A stretch of 64,000 nt of DNA from Silene latifolia (lineage: Eukaryota > Streptophyta > Magnoliopsida > Caryophyllales > Caryophyllaceae). The first letter of the stretch is position 1; each line of letters opens with the position of its first letter. The position numbers and the translations under genes were made by a program. Positions 1-10,563 of this stretch are shown piece by piece. The stretch is from positions 153,586,058 through 153,650,057 of the forward strand of contig NC_133537.1 of the NCBI RefSeq assembly GCF_048544455.1, written 5' to 3'. Under the pieces are notes generated by a model. It made no database searches. It was not told the DNA's origin and saw only the letters and a list, made by a program, of their open reading frames with translations.

Positions 1-35
1 AGCCTCCATTTGTTTGGCCACCGCAACAACAAATC

Positions 36-40
36 CCTTC
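36..40. repeat. Target site duplication of A, left
   Basis: CCTTC directly precedes the TG of element A and is repeated at 6972-6976 after its terminal CA. The empty site in B copy 2 has a single CCTTC. Confidence 0.93.
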
Positions 41-1452
41 TGTAATACCCTGTAATTTGATAGAAGTTATATTTATGATTCGAACATTTTTTTATAGTTA
101 ATTATGACGTTATAATTAATAATTGTGAGTAAGACGGAATAGTTTAATAAAATAAGAATAATATAATAAAATAAGAATTTAGGTCGGAAAGGTGTTATGA
201 GCCATGTGGACCTCGGATACGTACTCGGATTTCCGAGTAGTAATATAATAATTATAGCTATAGTAATAATAATAAAAAATAATAGTAATACCAATATTAA
301 TAGTAGAATACATATTATTTATTAGTAAGTTTCCTAATTAGGAAATACATGTCCTTAACCTAGCCTATAAATACAAATTAATGGTGTCTAACCTAGTTTA
401 TATATTCATCAAATCTGAAAATAATTCACAAAAGAGAGAGAGAATAAGAAGGTGAATAGCAAGGAAGTTATCGTCTTTTATTATCGTCTCAAGGTAAGAC
501 CGTCTTATTATATAATATATTGATTTTTGTAACAATTATAATACGCACCCTAGATACCCGTATGAATTGCCTTGACCATGACCTCAACCCAAGACCACCG
601 TGACTGACCCCGGACTTATTTTGACCACCGTTGACCGGCTGGGGTTAGGGTTTTATAGGGTGATTGTTGTGGTTGCGGTTTCGGTGGCAACCGAGGGTTA
701 TACACGGGTTTAGACCTTTCCTCGCCTATTTTAAGACCAAACCTGGGTTGAGGTTGGTCCGTGGTGGTGCGTCTACCTCGGTGGGTAGTCGGGGGCTGTC
801 AAGCTGGTGGTTTGCGTGGTGTTGGCCGGAAATTCGAAGGGTGTCGAGTTGTTGTTTGGTAATGTTAGGGCTGCGGTTTGCTTGTGTTTTGGTAGTGTCG
901 CAGGTGTGGTTTTGGGCTGCTGCACCACCGTGTCTGGGCATGGTGAGGTGGTAGTCCACGGTGGTGAAGCTTGGGTGGTCTTAATGTCGAGCATTGAGGG
1001 CGAGTGGTAGTACTCTGTTTTAGCGCCGTCTCGGCGAAGGTTCATGGTTGTCGGCTGGGTTGTGTTGTATGGTGTCGGGGTCGATGGTTGCTGTTTTTGT
1101 CGTGTTGGTGGGCTCGTTTGGGAGTGTCATTGGTGCTAGGTTGGAGTGATGGTGGCTCACGGTGGTGGTGAGTGAGTGGTGGTGTTGGTGTCGTGTGGTG
1201 TGCTGTGTGCAGGCCGCTGTTGTTGTTGCTTCTGCGGATTGTTTTTGAGACGGTTGCGGGGGTGTCGGGTGAAGGTGGTCCTGGTCAGGGGGCCACCGTG
1301 GCTGGGTGGTTCACGGTGAAGCTCGTGCAAGGAGGGGGCTGCCGAGAGGGTGTGTATGTGTGTCTCATTAAGTCGTGTACGGGTTTGTTGTTTTATCAGT
1401 TAGTCTTAATTAAGTTAGTTAGGAGTGTGTTAGTTTGTGAGGGAGTGAGTTT
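41..1452 (+). mobile_element. Truncated 5' LTR of element A
   Basis: Nearly collinear with 4525-5936 of the 3' LTR; small differences include a short indel near 358. Similarity stops after GAGGGAGTGAGTTTT. The equivalent of 5937-6971 (about 1 kb, the R/U5 side) and the element's own primer site are missing. A TATAAATA box lies at 366-373. Downstream is a G-rich stretch (about 600-1340) whose open frames on both strands I regard as chance. Confidence 0.85.
366..373 (+). promoter_or_regulatory. TATA box of A 5' LTR
   Basis: TATAAATA, with the same box at 4845-4852 in the 3' LTR. It lies about 325 bases into the LTR, a plausible place for the retrotransposon core promoter. Confidence 0.55.
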
Positions 1453-2825
1453 TTATACTTTCCATAAAATATAAAGTGTTTTTAAAGCATGAGAAAAAGA
1501 ATCAAGTCCAAATCTCGAATAATCAATTTATAAAGATTTTTACAATTCAGTGGGTCGAAACAAAACCGATCAGCAAAATGTTAAAAATTTTAGGTCAACT
1601 TGTAAAAATCACTATTAATTGTCAAAAATTCACCTTACAACGTGGCTTTTCAATTTGAAAACATATTTGAGTCCTTTAAATAGTGGAGTTGGAATTAGGT
1701 AAAAATATTATGTACAAATTAAATGAGAAATTTTACAAAATCGTTTGTCGAAAACTTCACTGTACAGGAACTTTCTGGCCACTGTCCACTAAATTATTTA
1801 TTTCTCCCAACCCATTAAACTTTTAAACATGAGACCAACGGCATTGGTAAGCTAACTCACTAGGTTATCACTCATAAAAATATCAACCTTGTATGATAAA
1901 CGGAGGTGAAATGGAAACTAAATCAAATAGGGGTAAAATTTGACGAAATAAAGTTCAGCTCTAGGTTCCTTTTTACTAGGTCACAAGCCTTTATTAACAC
2001 CCTCCTACTTCTATATCAACACAACTTGGTCAATAAACTTTCACACACGACTATTATATACTCTAAAGCATTCATATCACAAGCTTAATCATTTCATAAT
2101 ATATTTTAAATAACATGGCTTTGGGATTCACACAACCGCATATCACTAGACATGATACTACTATCACACAACATCCAACCACATAATCAATACAAATTCG
2201 ACAATTACTTTCATGCTCATGATCAAAACAGTTCAACATCAAAGCCTTATTTCATCCATACCACTCTTCTTAAAAATCAAGGTTACGTCCCGTAACCTCG
2301 GTCATCGGCGAAAACAATACATATCCAAGGCAACAACGACTCCTAAGAAAATAAATAACATTCATTTTAAATTTACCCACTCTTCATTATCTCTCAAGGT
2401 AACCGGTTCAAAACCGGAAGGGCCGGGGTTCGGAGTGAGGGTACCTTCTCATCCTAAGCCAAAAAGGGCTCCTAACAGTTTCTACCCGGGTTCATTTTAT
2501 TAGACACATCCTACATTCATTATTAGATTCATTGGTTAGGCCTGAGGATCGTTTTGCTCTGATACCACTTTGTAATTCCAACTCCACTGTTTAAAAGATT
2601 CACATATATTTTCAAATTGATAAGCCACGTTGCAAGGTGAATTTTTTTACAATTAATAGTGATTTTTACAACTTGACTATAGTTTTTGACAAATTGTTGA
2701 TTAGTTTCTGTTTCGACCCACTGAATTGTAAAAATCTTTATAAAATGATTATTCGAAATTTGGACTTAATCCTTTTTCTCATGCTTTAAAAATTCTTTAT
2801 ATTCTCTGAAAAGTATAAAAACTCA
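1453..2825. mobile_element. Inverted pair of LTR fragments from another retrotransposon inside A
   Basis: Bases 1453-1698 are an imperfect reverse complement of 2571-2825; both contain the passage ending TGGAGTTGGAATTA when read in LTR sense. Next to the right arm, 2556-2567 reads GCTCTGATACCA, the reverse complement of a tRNA-iMet primer site, spaced three bases from the LTR end as in element H. The right arm is therefore an LTR in minus orientation with its primer site, and the left arm is a plus-orientation LTR piece without one. Reverse-complemented, 2470-2520 resembles H's leader near 57965-58005 (AATAAAATGAACCCGGGTA). The block could form a long foldback. It is a rearranged remnant, not an intact element. 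Confidence 0.68.
2556..2567 (-). other. Minus-strand tRNA-iMet primer binding site
   Basis: On the minus strand this reads TGGTATCAGAGC, the standard plant retrotransposon primer site for initiator Met-tRNA, three bases after an LTR end (GGAATTACA AAG TGGTATC). It belongs to the antisense fragment, not to element A. Confidence 0.8.
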
Positions 2826-3104
2826 ATGTAAAATGTAAGGTTGTTTAATGGTGATTTTTGAAAGTTACAGCTTAACTTTGATTTCTGAAAACGCGAGTTT
2901 TACCGAAAGTTTAATATAAATGTTTTATCAGTTATTAACCTATGATAATTGGGAGGTGAGAGTGATGATAGGAGGACCTATGGAGGGGGTAATAAAGGAT
3001 AGAATTGATCAGACCTTATCTTTGTAAGTATAGAATATTTAAAATGTTAAGCCATCTTTACTCGGGTAGAAACTTATGTTGTCTTGTTTTACTTTTATAG
3101 AACC
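2826..3104 (+). other. Leader upstream of A gag
   Basis: AT-rich untranslated stretch between the inverted LTR fragment and the gag start. No primer site for A is visible, so the leader is probably partial. I see no other feature. Confidence 0.4.
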
Positions 3105-4202
3105 ATGCCTCCAAAGAGATCTACACCTACACCCTCTACCATGTCCCAAGAGGAGATTGACCGTTTGATATCTATGAATGAGGCTTTTGACTGCGCTCAC
3201 GAAGGCTAAAGGGTCAGTTCAGGATCCAGCAAAGATGAGTGCTAATATTGCAAGACATAACCCGACGAAGTACGATGGATTAGGTGAACCATCCTTACTA
3301 GGATATTGGCATAGGGAGTTTGATAACCTTTTTGAGTTGCTAGGATGTCCTGCGGAGCTGCAAGTAGACCAAGCTGCTTACTATTTGAGGGGAAAAGCGG
3401 GTTTGTGGTGGAATCGTAGTAAGGAGGTATTAAGGGAAGCTTGGAGGGAGAGTGATGAACCTTTTATCACTTGGAAGGGTTTTAAGGAGACTATGAGAGC
3501 TGTATTTGTACCAGAACTATTAGGAGTAAGATGAGAGCTGAATTTGATTCTTTCAAGATGACTGAGGAGATGACAGTAGAGACTTATTATAACAGGTTTA
3601 TGGAATTGTCAGAATATGTAGCTGATTTGAATTTTAGTGATGAGATGTTGGCACTCAGGTTTGAGAAAGGATTAACAACTACTATTAAGAAGAGGCTTGC
3701 AGCTGGTCAGCCAAGTACCATGGATGTTGTTTACCAGAGAGCTGGGCATGCAGAGAGGATTGCAGATATGTTAAAGGAGGAGAAGAAGGAGAAGGAAGGG
3801 AAGAAGGAAAAGGGGGAGAAAAGGAAGACTGAAGCTGTGGGTGATGAGGGAAGTAAAAAGATATATGGTGGATTTGGGTATGGTGGGAGCGTGGGAGCTG
3901 TTTGTGGAGGTGGTAACTTGATGTTTCAGGCATGCTACTCTTGTGGCAAATACGGACACAAGGCAGGGGAATGCAGATTGAAGGCAAAGTCTAGTAATGG
4001 AAGGGGAAGCTATGACAATGGTAATCGTGATGGAGGTTACTATACTCCTATGTCAGGTTATGGGAGCAATCAAAAGTCAGCAGGTTGGAGTAACCAGAGA
4101 AGCCATGACAATATACAAGGCAATAGAGGTGACCAGAGTAGTGGTGGAAAGGCATTTGGAATAGCTAGTACGGTACAAGGGAATGAGGAGAAGGATAACT
4201 AG
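3105..4202 (+). pseudogene. gag of element A (Ty3/gypsy capsid-nucleocapsid), frameshifted
   Basis: Gag packages element RNA into cytoplasmic particles. The start ATG at 3105 gives MPPKRSTPTPSTMSQEE, matching the MPPKRS start of element H gag at 58779. The frame is broken near 3175 and again near 3531, so the protein lies in three pieces: 3105-3210, 3178-3534 and 3531-4202. The capsid part carries the retrotransposon gag signature (LGYWHREFDNLF, YYLRGKAGLWWN). A lysine/glutamate-rich linker follows at about 3772-3835. A CCHC zinc knuckle at 3933-3974 reads CYSCGKYGHKAGEC, and the tail is rich in glycine, asparagine and serine. The stop at 4200 is followed directly by 3' untranslated sequence; no protease follows. 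The closest relative in the window is H gag (58779-59384). Family assignment is confident; coding ability is lost. Confidence 0.87.
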
Positions 4203-4524
4203 TATTTGTTGAGAGACTTAAAGTTTTATCACTTAAAAAGTATTTAAGTTGTTGGTAGTTTTAGTAAGTAGTAGTAGTTCCGAAACTTCGGGACGAAATT
4301 TATTTTTAGGAGGGTGGAATGTGATAGTACAATTATTTTGAGTTACTAAACTTTGCTTATGTGATTTTATACGGATTTTATCAATGCTTTATATATTATA
4401 CATGTGCGATTGTCCTTATAAAGTAAGTGTGTGATGATAGCATTTCTGTTGAAGTGTATGGAGTTAATGTTTTGGGTAGTCTCGGAGAACTTCGAGGACG
4501 AAGTTCTTTTTAAGGAGGGAAGAC
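4203..4524 (+). other. 3' untranslated region of A with two polypurine-tract-like sites
   Basis: Two copies of the chromovirus-style 3' signature occur. The first at about 4280-4319 (CGGGACGAAATTTATTTTTA then GGAGGGTGGAA) is followed by TGTGATAG, which looks like an LTR start. The second at 4489-4524 (CGAGGACGAAGTTC, then TAAGGAGGGAAGAC) directly precedes the real 3' LTR. The intervening roughly 200 bases may be a relic of an older LTR start. Confidence 0.6.
4511..4524 (+). other. Polypurine tract of A
   Basis: TAAGGAGGGAAGAC ends at the base before the 3' LTR TG. This is the plus-strand DNA primer site. Confidence 0.75.
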
Positions 4525-6971
4525 TGTAATACCCTGTAATTTGATGGAAGTTATATTTATGTTTCGAGCATTTTTTTATAGTTAATTATGACGTTATAAT
4601 TAATAATTGTGAGTAAGACGGAATAATTTAATAAAATAAGAATAATATAATAAAATAAGAATTTAGGTCGGAAAGGTGTTATGAGCCATGTGGACCTCGG
4701 ATACGTACTCGGATTTCCGAGTAGTAATATAATAATTATAGCTATAGTAATAATAATAAAAAATAATAGTAATACCAATATTAATAGTAGAATACATATT
4801 ATTTATTAGTAAGTTTCCTAATTAGGAAATACATGTCCTTAGCCTATAAATACAAATTAATGGTGTCTAACCTAGTTTATATATTCATCAAATCTGAAAA
4901 TAATTCACAAAAGAGAGAGAGAATAAGAAGGTGAATAGCAAGAAAGTTATCGTCTTTTATTATCGTCTCAAGGTTAGACCGTCTTATTATATAATATATT
5001 GATTTTTGTAACAATTATAATACGCACACTAGATACCCGTATGAATTGCCTTGACCATGACCTCAACCCAAGACCACCGTGACTGACCCCAGACTTATTT
5101 TGACCACCGTTGACCGGCTGGGGTTAGGGTTTTCTAGGGTGATTGTTGTGGTTGCGGTTTCGGTGGCAACCGAGGGTTATACACGGGTTTAGACCTTGCC
5201 TCGCCTATTTTAAGACCAAACTTGGGTTGGGGTTGGTCCGTGGTGGTGTGTCTACCTCGATGGGTAGTCGGGGGCTGTCAAGCTGGTGGTTTGCGTGGTG
5301 GTGGCCGGAAATTTGAAGGGTGTCGAGTTGTTGCTTGGTAATGTTAGGGCTGCGGTTTGTTTGTGTTTTGATAGTATCGCAGGTGCGGTTTTGGGCTGCT
5401 GCACCACCGTGTCTGGGCATGGTGAGGTGGTAGTCCACGGTGGTGAAGCTTGGGTGGTCTTGATGTCGAGCATTGAGGGCGAGTGGTAGTACTCTGTTTT
5501 AGCGCCGTCTCGGCGAAGGTTCATGGTTGTCGGCTGGGTTGTGTTGTATGGTGTCGGGGTCGATGGTTGCTGTTTTTGTCGTGTTGGTGGGCTCGTTTGG
5601 GAGTGTCATTGGTGCTAGGTTGGAGTGATGGTGGCTCACGGCGGTGGTGAGTGAGTGGTGGTGTTGGTGTCGTGCTGTGTGCAGGCCGCTGTTGTTGTTG
5701 CTTCTGCGGATTGTTGTTGAGACGGTTGCAGGGGGTGTCGGGTGAAGGTGGTCATGGTCAGGGGGCCACCGTGGCTGGGTGGTTCACGGTGAAGCTCGTG
5801 CAAGGAGGGGGCTGCCGAGAGGGTGTGTACGTGTGTCTCATTAAGTTGTGTACGGGTTTGTTGTTTTATCTGTTAGTCTTAATTAAGTTAGTTAGGAGTG
5901 TGTTAGTTTGTGAGGGAGTGAGTTTTGATTTTATGAGTTAGTTATGCGTTAATTAGTTTTATCAATTAGTTTTAGTTATGGTTCGGGATTTAAGTTGGGT
6001 TTGAGACGGTATAATTAATATAACTAGTTTATAATTGATTTAATTATTTTATAATTTGTTTAGCTAGTAATTGTGAATTATTATTTGTATTAGGTGACGG
6101 TGTTATTGAGGAACTTTATTTGTTGATTGGATTACATTATTGGAATGCGTAATTGGAGTATTTGCTTGTCAGGTAGGATAACTACTCAACTCGTTTTCTT
6201 TTGTGGGATTGACTGGATGCGTAAATTATTATTGTTGGATTATTGTGGTTGTTTATTATTGGATTGGATTATTCGTATTGGCATACTATTTTATCGGTTA
6301 TCCTCTGTCTCGGACTGAGACGACATTTGTGTTTATATTGCGGGACATGAAATTGTTATGAGATTATCCTCAGTCTCGGACTGGGACGACAATGAGTTAT
6401 GAGATTATCCTCAGTCTCGGACTGGGGACGACAATTGTGCTTATCCGGGCCGGGGAGTTGGCGGGACGTCGGTGTGGTGGAGCCTCGGTCACGGACCGGG
6501 ACGACTAGTGTGGATATGATGGGAATCGGTGGTGGTATTTATTCCACGTGCTTACATCTATTAAGTTTGTATATTTAATGTTGTGTGATTATCCTACTCA
6601 ATCTCGAGGTTGACAGTGTATTCGTGAACACCTGTGATGAACCATAACGGGGAGCAGATTTGACAGGTACTAAAGATTAGCTGACTTGGGAGCATTGGGA
6701 TGTGAGCTCGACTTGGACCATAGTTGCTGTCTAGATCACTTAGTTGACTTATACAACTTTATTTATGTAATTTCATTGCGTAGTAAATTGTAATGTTAAG
6801 GTTTAAATTTAATCGGTTGGCAATGTAATAAGATCGTTACTTCAGTTAAAGTTATTAAAGTACTTTGGTTTGTTTTAATTTGTATCATTTACCTCGGGCA
6901 ACCGAGATGGTAACAGTCCTATTTATTGGGAATGTCTTGCTAAAGACTCCTAAATAAATGGGGGTGTTACA
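4525..6971 (+). mobile_element. 3' LTR of element A
   Basis: Complete LTR, TGTAATACCC to GGTGTTACA, 2447 bp. It holds a TATAAATA box at 4845-4852, a G-rich central part (about 5080-5830), an AT-rich part, and tandem palindromic repeats at 6298-6505. The first 1412 bases pair with 41-1452; the last 1035 have no partner in the damaged 5' LTR. Confidence 0.88.
6298..6505. repeat. Tandem palindromic repeat in A 3' LTR
   Basis: Three units share the core ATCCTCAGTCTCGGACTGGG followed by ACGACAA (6302-6328, 6364-6392, 6405-6432). A diverged fourth (CGGTCACGGACCGGGACGAC) lies at 6486-6505. CAGTCTCGGACTG is close to palindromic. Confidence 0.7.
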
Positions 6972-6976
6972 CCTTC
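6972..6976. repeat. Target site duplication of A, right
   Basis: CCTTC directly follows the terminal GTTACA of element A and matches 36-40. Confidence 0.93.
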
Positions 6977-7705
6977 CCCTGCTAAAAATAATGGAGAGAT
7001 TGTTGAATTGACATCTATAGTGAAGACACTTGTACTGCAAGCGCAAGAGATTATGCAATCTAGAGAAGCTTATTTCAGCTATTTAAGTCTGGAATAGCTC
7101 AAGTAGTTGCCGAGTTGGATTTTAGGCAATCAGAGACGGTATATGCTATCTATACAGAAAGCGGTCTTTCCTATGAAGGACCTAAGTTGCCTATTGACGA
7201 TGATGACATGTATGACTTGGGTGCTGACTTCGCTGTGCAAACTGACTCGCCTTTCGAAGACTCAAGTGCTGCCACACGAGAGAAACTCGATCGAGTACAT
7301 AAGGATGGTCGATCGAACATTACAGCCGCAGAAACACTCGATCGAGTGGAAATTGGTGCTCGATCGAGCACTTTGCACGAGGAGCAACTCGATCGAGCAG
7401 CTATGTTTGATCGATCGACCAGTATTCACAAGGAAAGAATTCGATCGAGTGCCATTTTTGCTCGATCGAATACAATGGCCACGGAGAGCAATGCTACGTC
7501 ATCTAGGTCCGTTTCGGATGACGATATGAAGGAAGACAATGGTTATGGTGAATCTCCCATTTGGAAAGCCGAGCTGGATGCTTTAGAGGCTGCAATATAT
7601 GAGACAGAACCCATAAAGGAGGGGAACGAGAAGGTAGATGAGTCAGTGAATACACCTAGCACGGTAGAGGTAATATACTCTTTTGCCACTAATTTTGACA
7701 TTTGA
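6977..7705 (+). pseudogene. gag-like fragment, B internal copy 1 (split by element A)
   Basis: Together with bases 1-40 this is the paralogue of 11825-12593 in copy 2. The 5' part (zinc knuckle region) lies outside the window and element A separates the rest. The frame at 7115-7705 reads DFRQSETVYAIYTESGLSYEGP and then runs through the CTCGATCGAG array. It stops at 7703-7705 (TGA) where copy 2 has TGG, so a tryptophan codon has become a stop. The ETVYAI..SGLSYEGP segment resembles the Athila gag motif of the type AIHLRSGTRYEAP seen in E at 34390-34440. No protease follows. Confidence 0.7.
7285..7470. repeat. CTCGATCGAG palindrome array in B copy 1 gag
   Basis: About seven copies of CTCGATCGAG or close variants (for example GCTCGATCGAGC, TTGATCGATCGACC), spaced 20-50 bases, inside the reading frame where they encode LDRV, LDRA and ARSS-type peptides. 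Repeated at 12174-12361 in copy 2. Confidence 0.88.
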
Positions 7706-9837
7706 AGTAGCAGGTCTCCCGACCGATCTGAGGTAATTACTGACGATAACTTCATAATTATTGGTATGGCGGATAGTAAACTACCTCATGTGACTTCTAC
7801 TTTATGTTTCGATGCTCCACCCTCTCCCGGTTGGACGAATAATTTAATAATGTTTCACCATACTTCTCATCGGCAATTTCTTAAGTTGAGACGGTATTTC
7901 ATATTGCCCTTATATGCTACTTTTGTATTTTGGTGCTACTTATGCTTTTGTGTAGCACATGCGCAGATTAATGATCTATTGCTAAGAGCTTTGAATTGCT
8001 TTGATTGTGACCAACTAGAGTAATTGAGATGAAGACAAAAAGAGGTCGTGCGGGACCTATCTGAAACCAGCGCTGACCGGGAGGCAACCCGGATTTTCAT
8101 GTTTTGTTTAGATTTCTTAGACATTCTTTTATTTAGTTTTGTGTGCTTAATAATTAGTTTTCTTGACTATAGATTGCGGAACATTTTAGATTTGTTCTTG
8201 GTAGTATTTTTGGGGCGCTATTTGCGTAAATGCAGGTACACCTGCATTCTTTTCGCGAATTGAGTTGATCCGGTGCTGCTTGCTACGACCTCCCATGTTG
8301 CTGGCTGGTTTAGGGAGGTCCGTCTATGTCACGCTATTTTGTGAGTTTCTTGCTCTTTACCTTCTTTATTTCCTTTAGTTTGCATTTTCCCTTTCCCAAT
8401 ATAATTGCTGCTGCTGCTAGCTGTTGTGTACAATGAGGGTATTGTACAGTTTGGTTTGGGGAGGGTATATCCATCCATATCTGTGTCTGCATACTGTTTT
8501 TATTGCATTTCAGTTTGCACGATTATTTTCGCATGAATTGTTTATTTTAATTTCAAAAAGAAAATTGAAATTTTTTTTTAAATTTTTTTTTAAAATTTCA
8601 TGTTTATTTTTGCATATAGGTTGAGTCGGAACGGTAGATTTCAATGATGAAATTGCACTACACTTAGTCATTTTGCTTAAGCCTTGCAGTTTTAACATCT
8701 TTTAGCATAGTCATATTGCATAATCTACGAGTTTATGTTGAAATTTAGCTGAACGAATAGACTTGACCTGAAATTTTGGCAACCTACTCATAATTTCTAA
8801 GTTTTAGAGCCTTAAAACTGGTGTCATTCATGACCAGTTCATGTAGGATTGTGAGTAGTTACTCCTTGCATAACATGTATCATTAATTTGCACAAGTATC
8901 AAATTCAATTGCTTATTGCCTGCATAGATTCGGGTTAGTGGTTGGTGTCACATGCAGGGAGGTGTTTATATTCCCTTTTCTTCCGTTTTTACCCGTTAAC
9001 TCCACATTTAGCCAAATTTGCCTTTTGACCCCTTAACTACACCCAAACTTAGCCTTCCTTGTCGAGCTAGTTTAGTTTGTTTTTGTGGGTATATTGTTTA
9101 TCATGCCAAATTTGGTTTGTATTGAAAGTTGAAAGTTGGTATTTTGGAAGTTGATAAATGAAAAAAAAGAAAAAGAAAAAGAAAAAAATTGAAAAAGAGT
9201 TTGAATGATATCGGTTTTACTCCTATGCTATCATTTTATCTTATGTGGAGTTGTTTGATATTTGGTTTATTGAGCTTTTATGCCAAACAAAGGCATTTGT
9301 GCTTATTTTTGATGGTCTTGAAGCGGGTTTGGTTCATTTGTTTTTGTTAGGATACTAGTTTGGCTTATACCCTCACATTCCCAAAATGTTTTGCCCCTTC
9401 TTACCCATTACCTCACTATTCCATACTTTTGTAAGCCCTCGGCTGTGACAGGACCTTGTTTGGTTGGAATGTATGTGTACGGTAGCTATAATTGTCTATC
9501 ATACTATATTGCATGCATGCTTATGTAGGTCGTAGTCTAGGTGAGCGACTTCTTATTCCTTCTCTCTTACATATACTTGCTTACCCTTTGCTTCATATGA
9601 GAAGAGTGACCCGTGAGAGTCCATTTTCAAAGGTCTTGCAAGGTCGATGGTTCCGCTACTTCTATAGACGTCTCTATAACTCGCCTGCATTTGACAATTT
9701 AGCTACTAGTGTTAATTCATTTGCATTAAATTGGTTTAGGTGGACGATTTGTAGCTAGCTCTTTGCTTTACTCCGTTCCATTAGTTAGTTTCATATAGTT
9801 TGCTTGGGGACAAGCAAAGGTTTGGTTTGGGGAGGTT
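7706..9837 (+). other. 3' internal region of B copy 1, no gene seen
   Basis: Collinear with 12594-14764. It contains the end of the diverged gag-like frame, a GACCGGGAGGCAACCCGG passage at 8077-8094, T/A-rich tracts (8565-8600), a purine tract (9158-9200) and the polypurine tract GGTTTGGTTTGGGGAGGTT at the end. The open frames here are short, unrecognisable and not convincing. Confidence 0.6.
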
Positions 9838-10298
9838 TGATGCGTGCATTTTATATAGACTTTTTGTACCGTATTTGCACGCATTTCTATGCATATTTCG
9901 TAGTATTAAGCTACAAATGTCCCTCGAATTGTCTACTTTGGTTTCTCTTGTCCTATTTGCAGGAATGAACCAAAGAGAAGCGGAATAAAGCTTAGAACAT
10001 GTCCCTATGCATGGATTTAGGAGATGAATTGAGTCGGAGCTTGGAAACTACTATTTGGTGATGCGTGTAGAAGTAAAGAAGCTAGGCGAGTAAAAGAAGA
10101 GCATCAAATTACTAGTGCCTACTTTAAAGAGCCATATCTCGAGTTCTAAAACTGATATTCAATTGATTACAACTGAAGGTGAAAGCTTATCCTCTTAGTT
10201 TTCCAACACCATGAAAATCGCTTGCTTCGGACAAGTAACGAAGAAATGGCGGCCGTTTTAAGTTCAGTGCGCGAAGTAGGAATTACGCGCTGAAACTA

Positions 10299-10473
10299 CT
10301 CGATCGAGTACAATAGTGCTTGATCGAGTACTTTTTGTGCTCGATCGAGTACTTTGGATCTCTCGATCGACTACCTTGATTCTTACTGTACTCGATCCAG
10401 TGCTTTTGTGCTCGATCGAGAGCTTTTGAGGAAGAAATACTCGATCGACCAACTTTATGTTACTCGATCGAGT
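10299..10473. repeat. CTCGATCGAG palindrome array in B middle LTR (U3)
   Basis: Eight copies of ACTCGATCGAGTA or near variants within 175 bases, spaced about 20-25 bases, ending about 85 bases upstream of the TATA box. An enhancer-like role is inferred from position only. Confidence 0.88.
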
Positions 10474-10556
10474 AAAACCAAGGATGACGCGTAGGATTTA
10501 TGTCGAGACTTATTATATTTAGCGATATTGTATTATTAGTTAATAAAATCTCTTAC

Positions 10557-10563
10557 TATATAA
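10557..10563 (+). promoter_or_regulatory. TATA box of B middle LTR
   Basis: TATATAA within CTTACTATATAAGAGAAAA; the identical box in the 3' LTR is at 19522-19528. Confidence 0.55.

Larger units (their letters stand above)
41..6971 (+). mobile_element. Element A: gag-only (TR-GAG-like) LTR retrotransposon
   Basis: The element starts TGTAATACCC at 41 and ends GTGTTACA at 6971. It is flanked by the 5-bp duplication CCTTC (36-40 and 6972-6976), and the uninterrupted target is present in B copy 2 near 11860-11869. The 3' LTR is 4525-6971 (2447 bp). The 5' LTR matches it only from 41 to about 1452, after which foreign inverted LTR pieces replace the rest. The internal part codes only for gag (3105-4202). 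Less than 330 bases separate gag from the 3' LTR, so there is no room for pol. LTR-gag-LTR structures of this kind are known in plants as TR-GAG elements. The gag, the tRNA-iMet-type leader relationship with H and the polypurine tract style point to a Tekay/chromovirus-derived parasite (inference). Confidence 0.87.

Noticed and set aside
664..1474. Overlapping open frames on both strands in the G-rich part of A's LTR
   Set aside because: Lie within LTR sequence, differ between the two LTR copies (indels, changed stops) and show no recognisable domain.
2401..2450. tRNA-like GGTTCAAAACCGG box
   Set aside because: No acceptor stem, A box or anticodon arm can be built around it.
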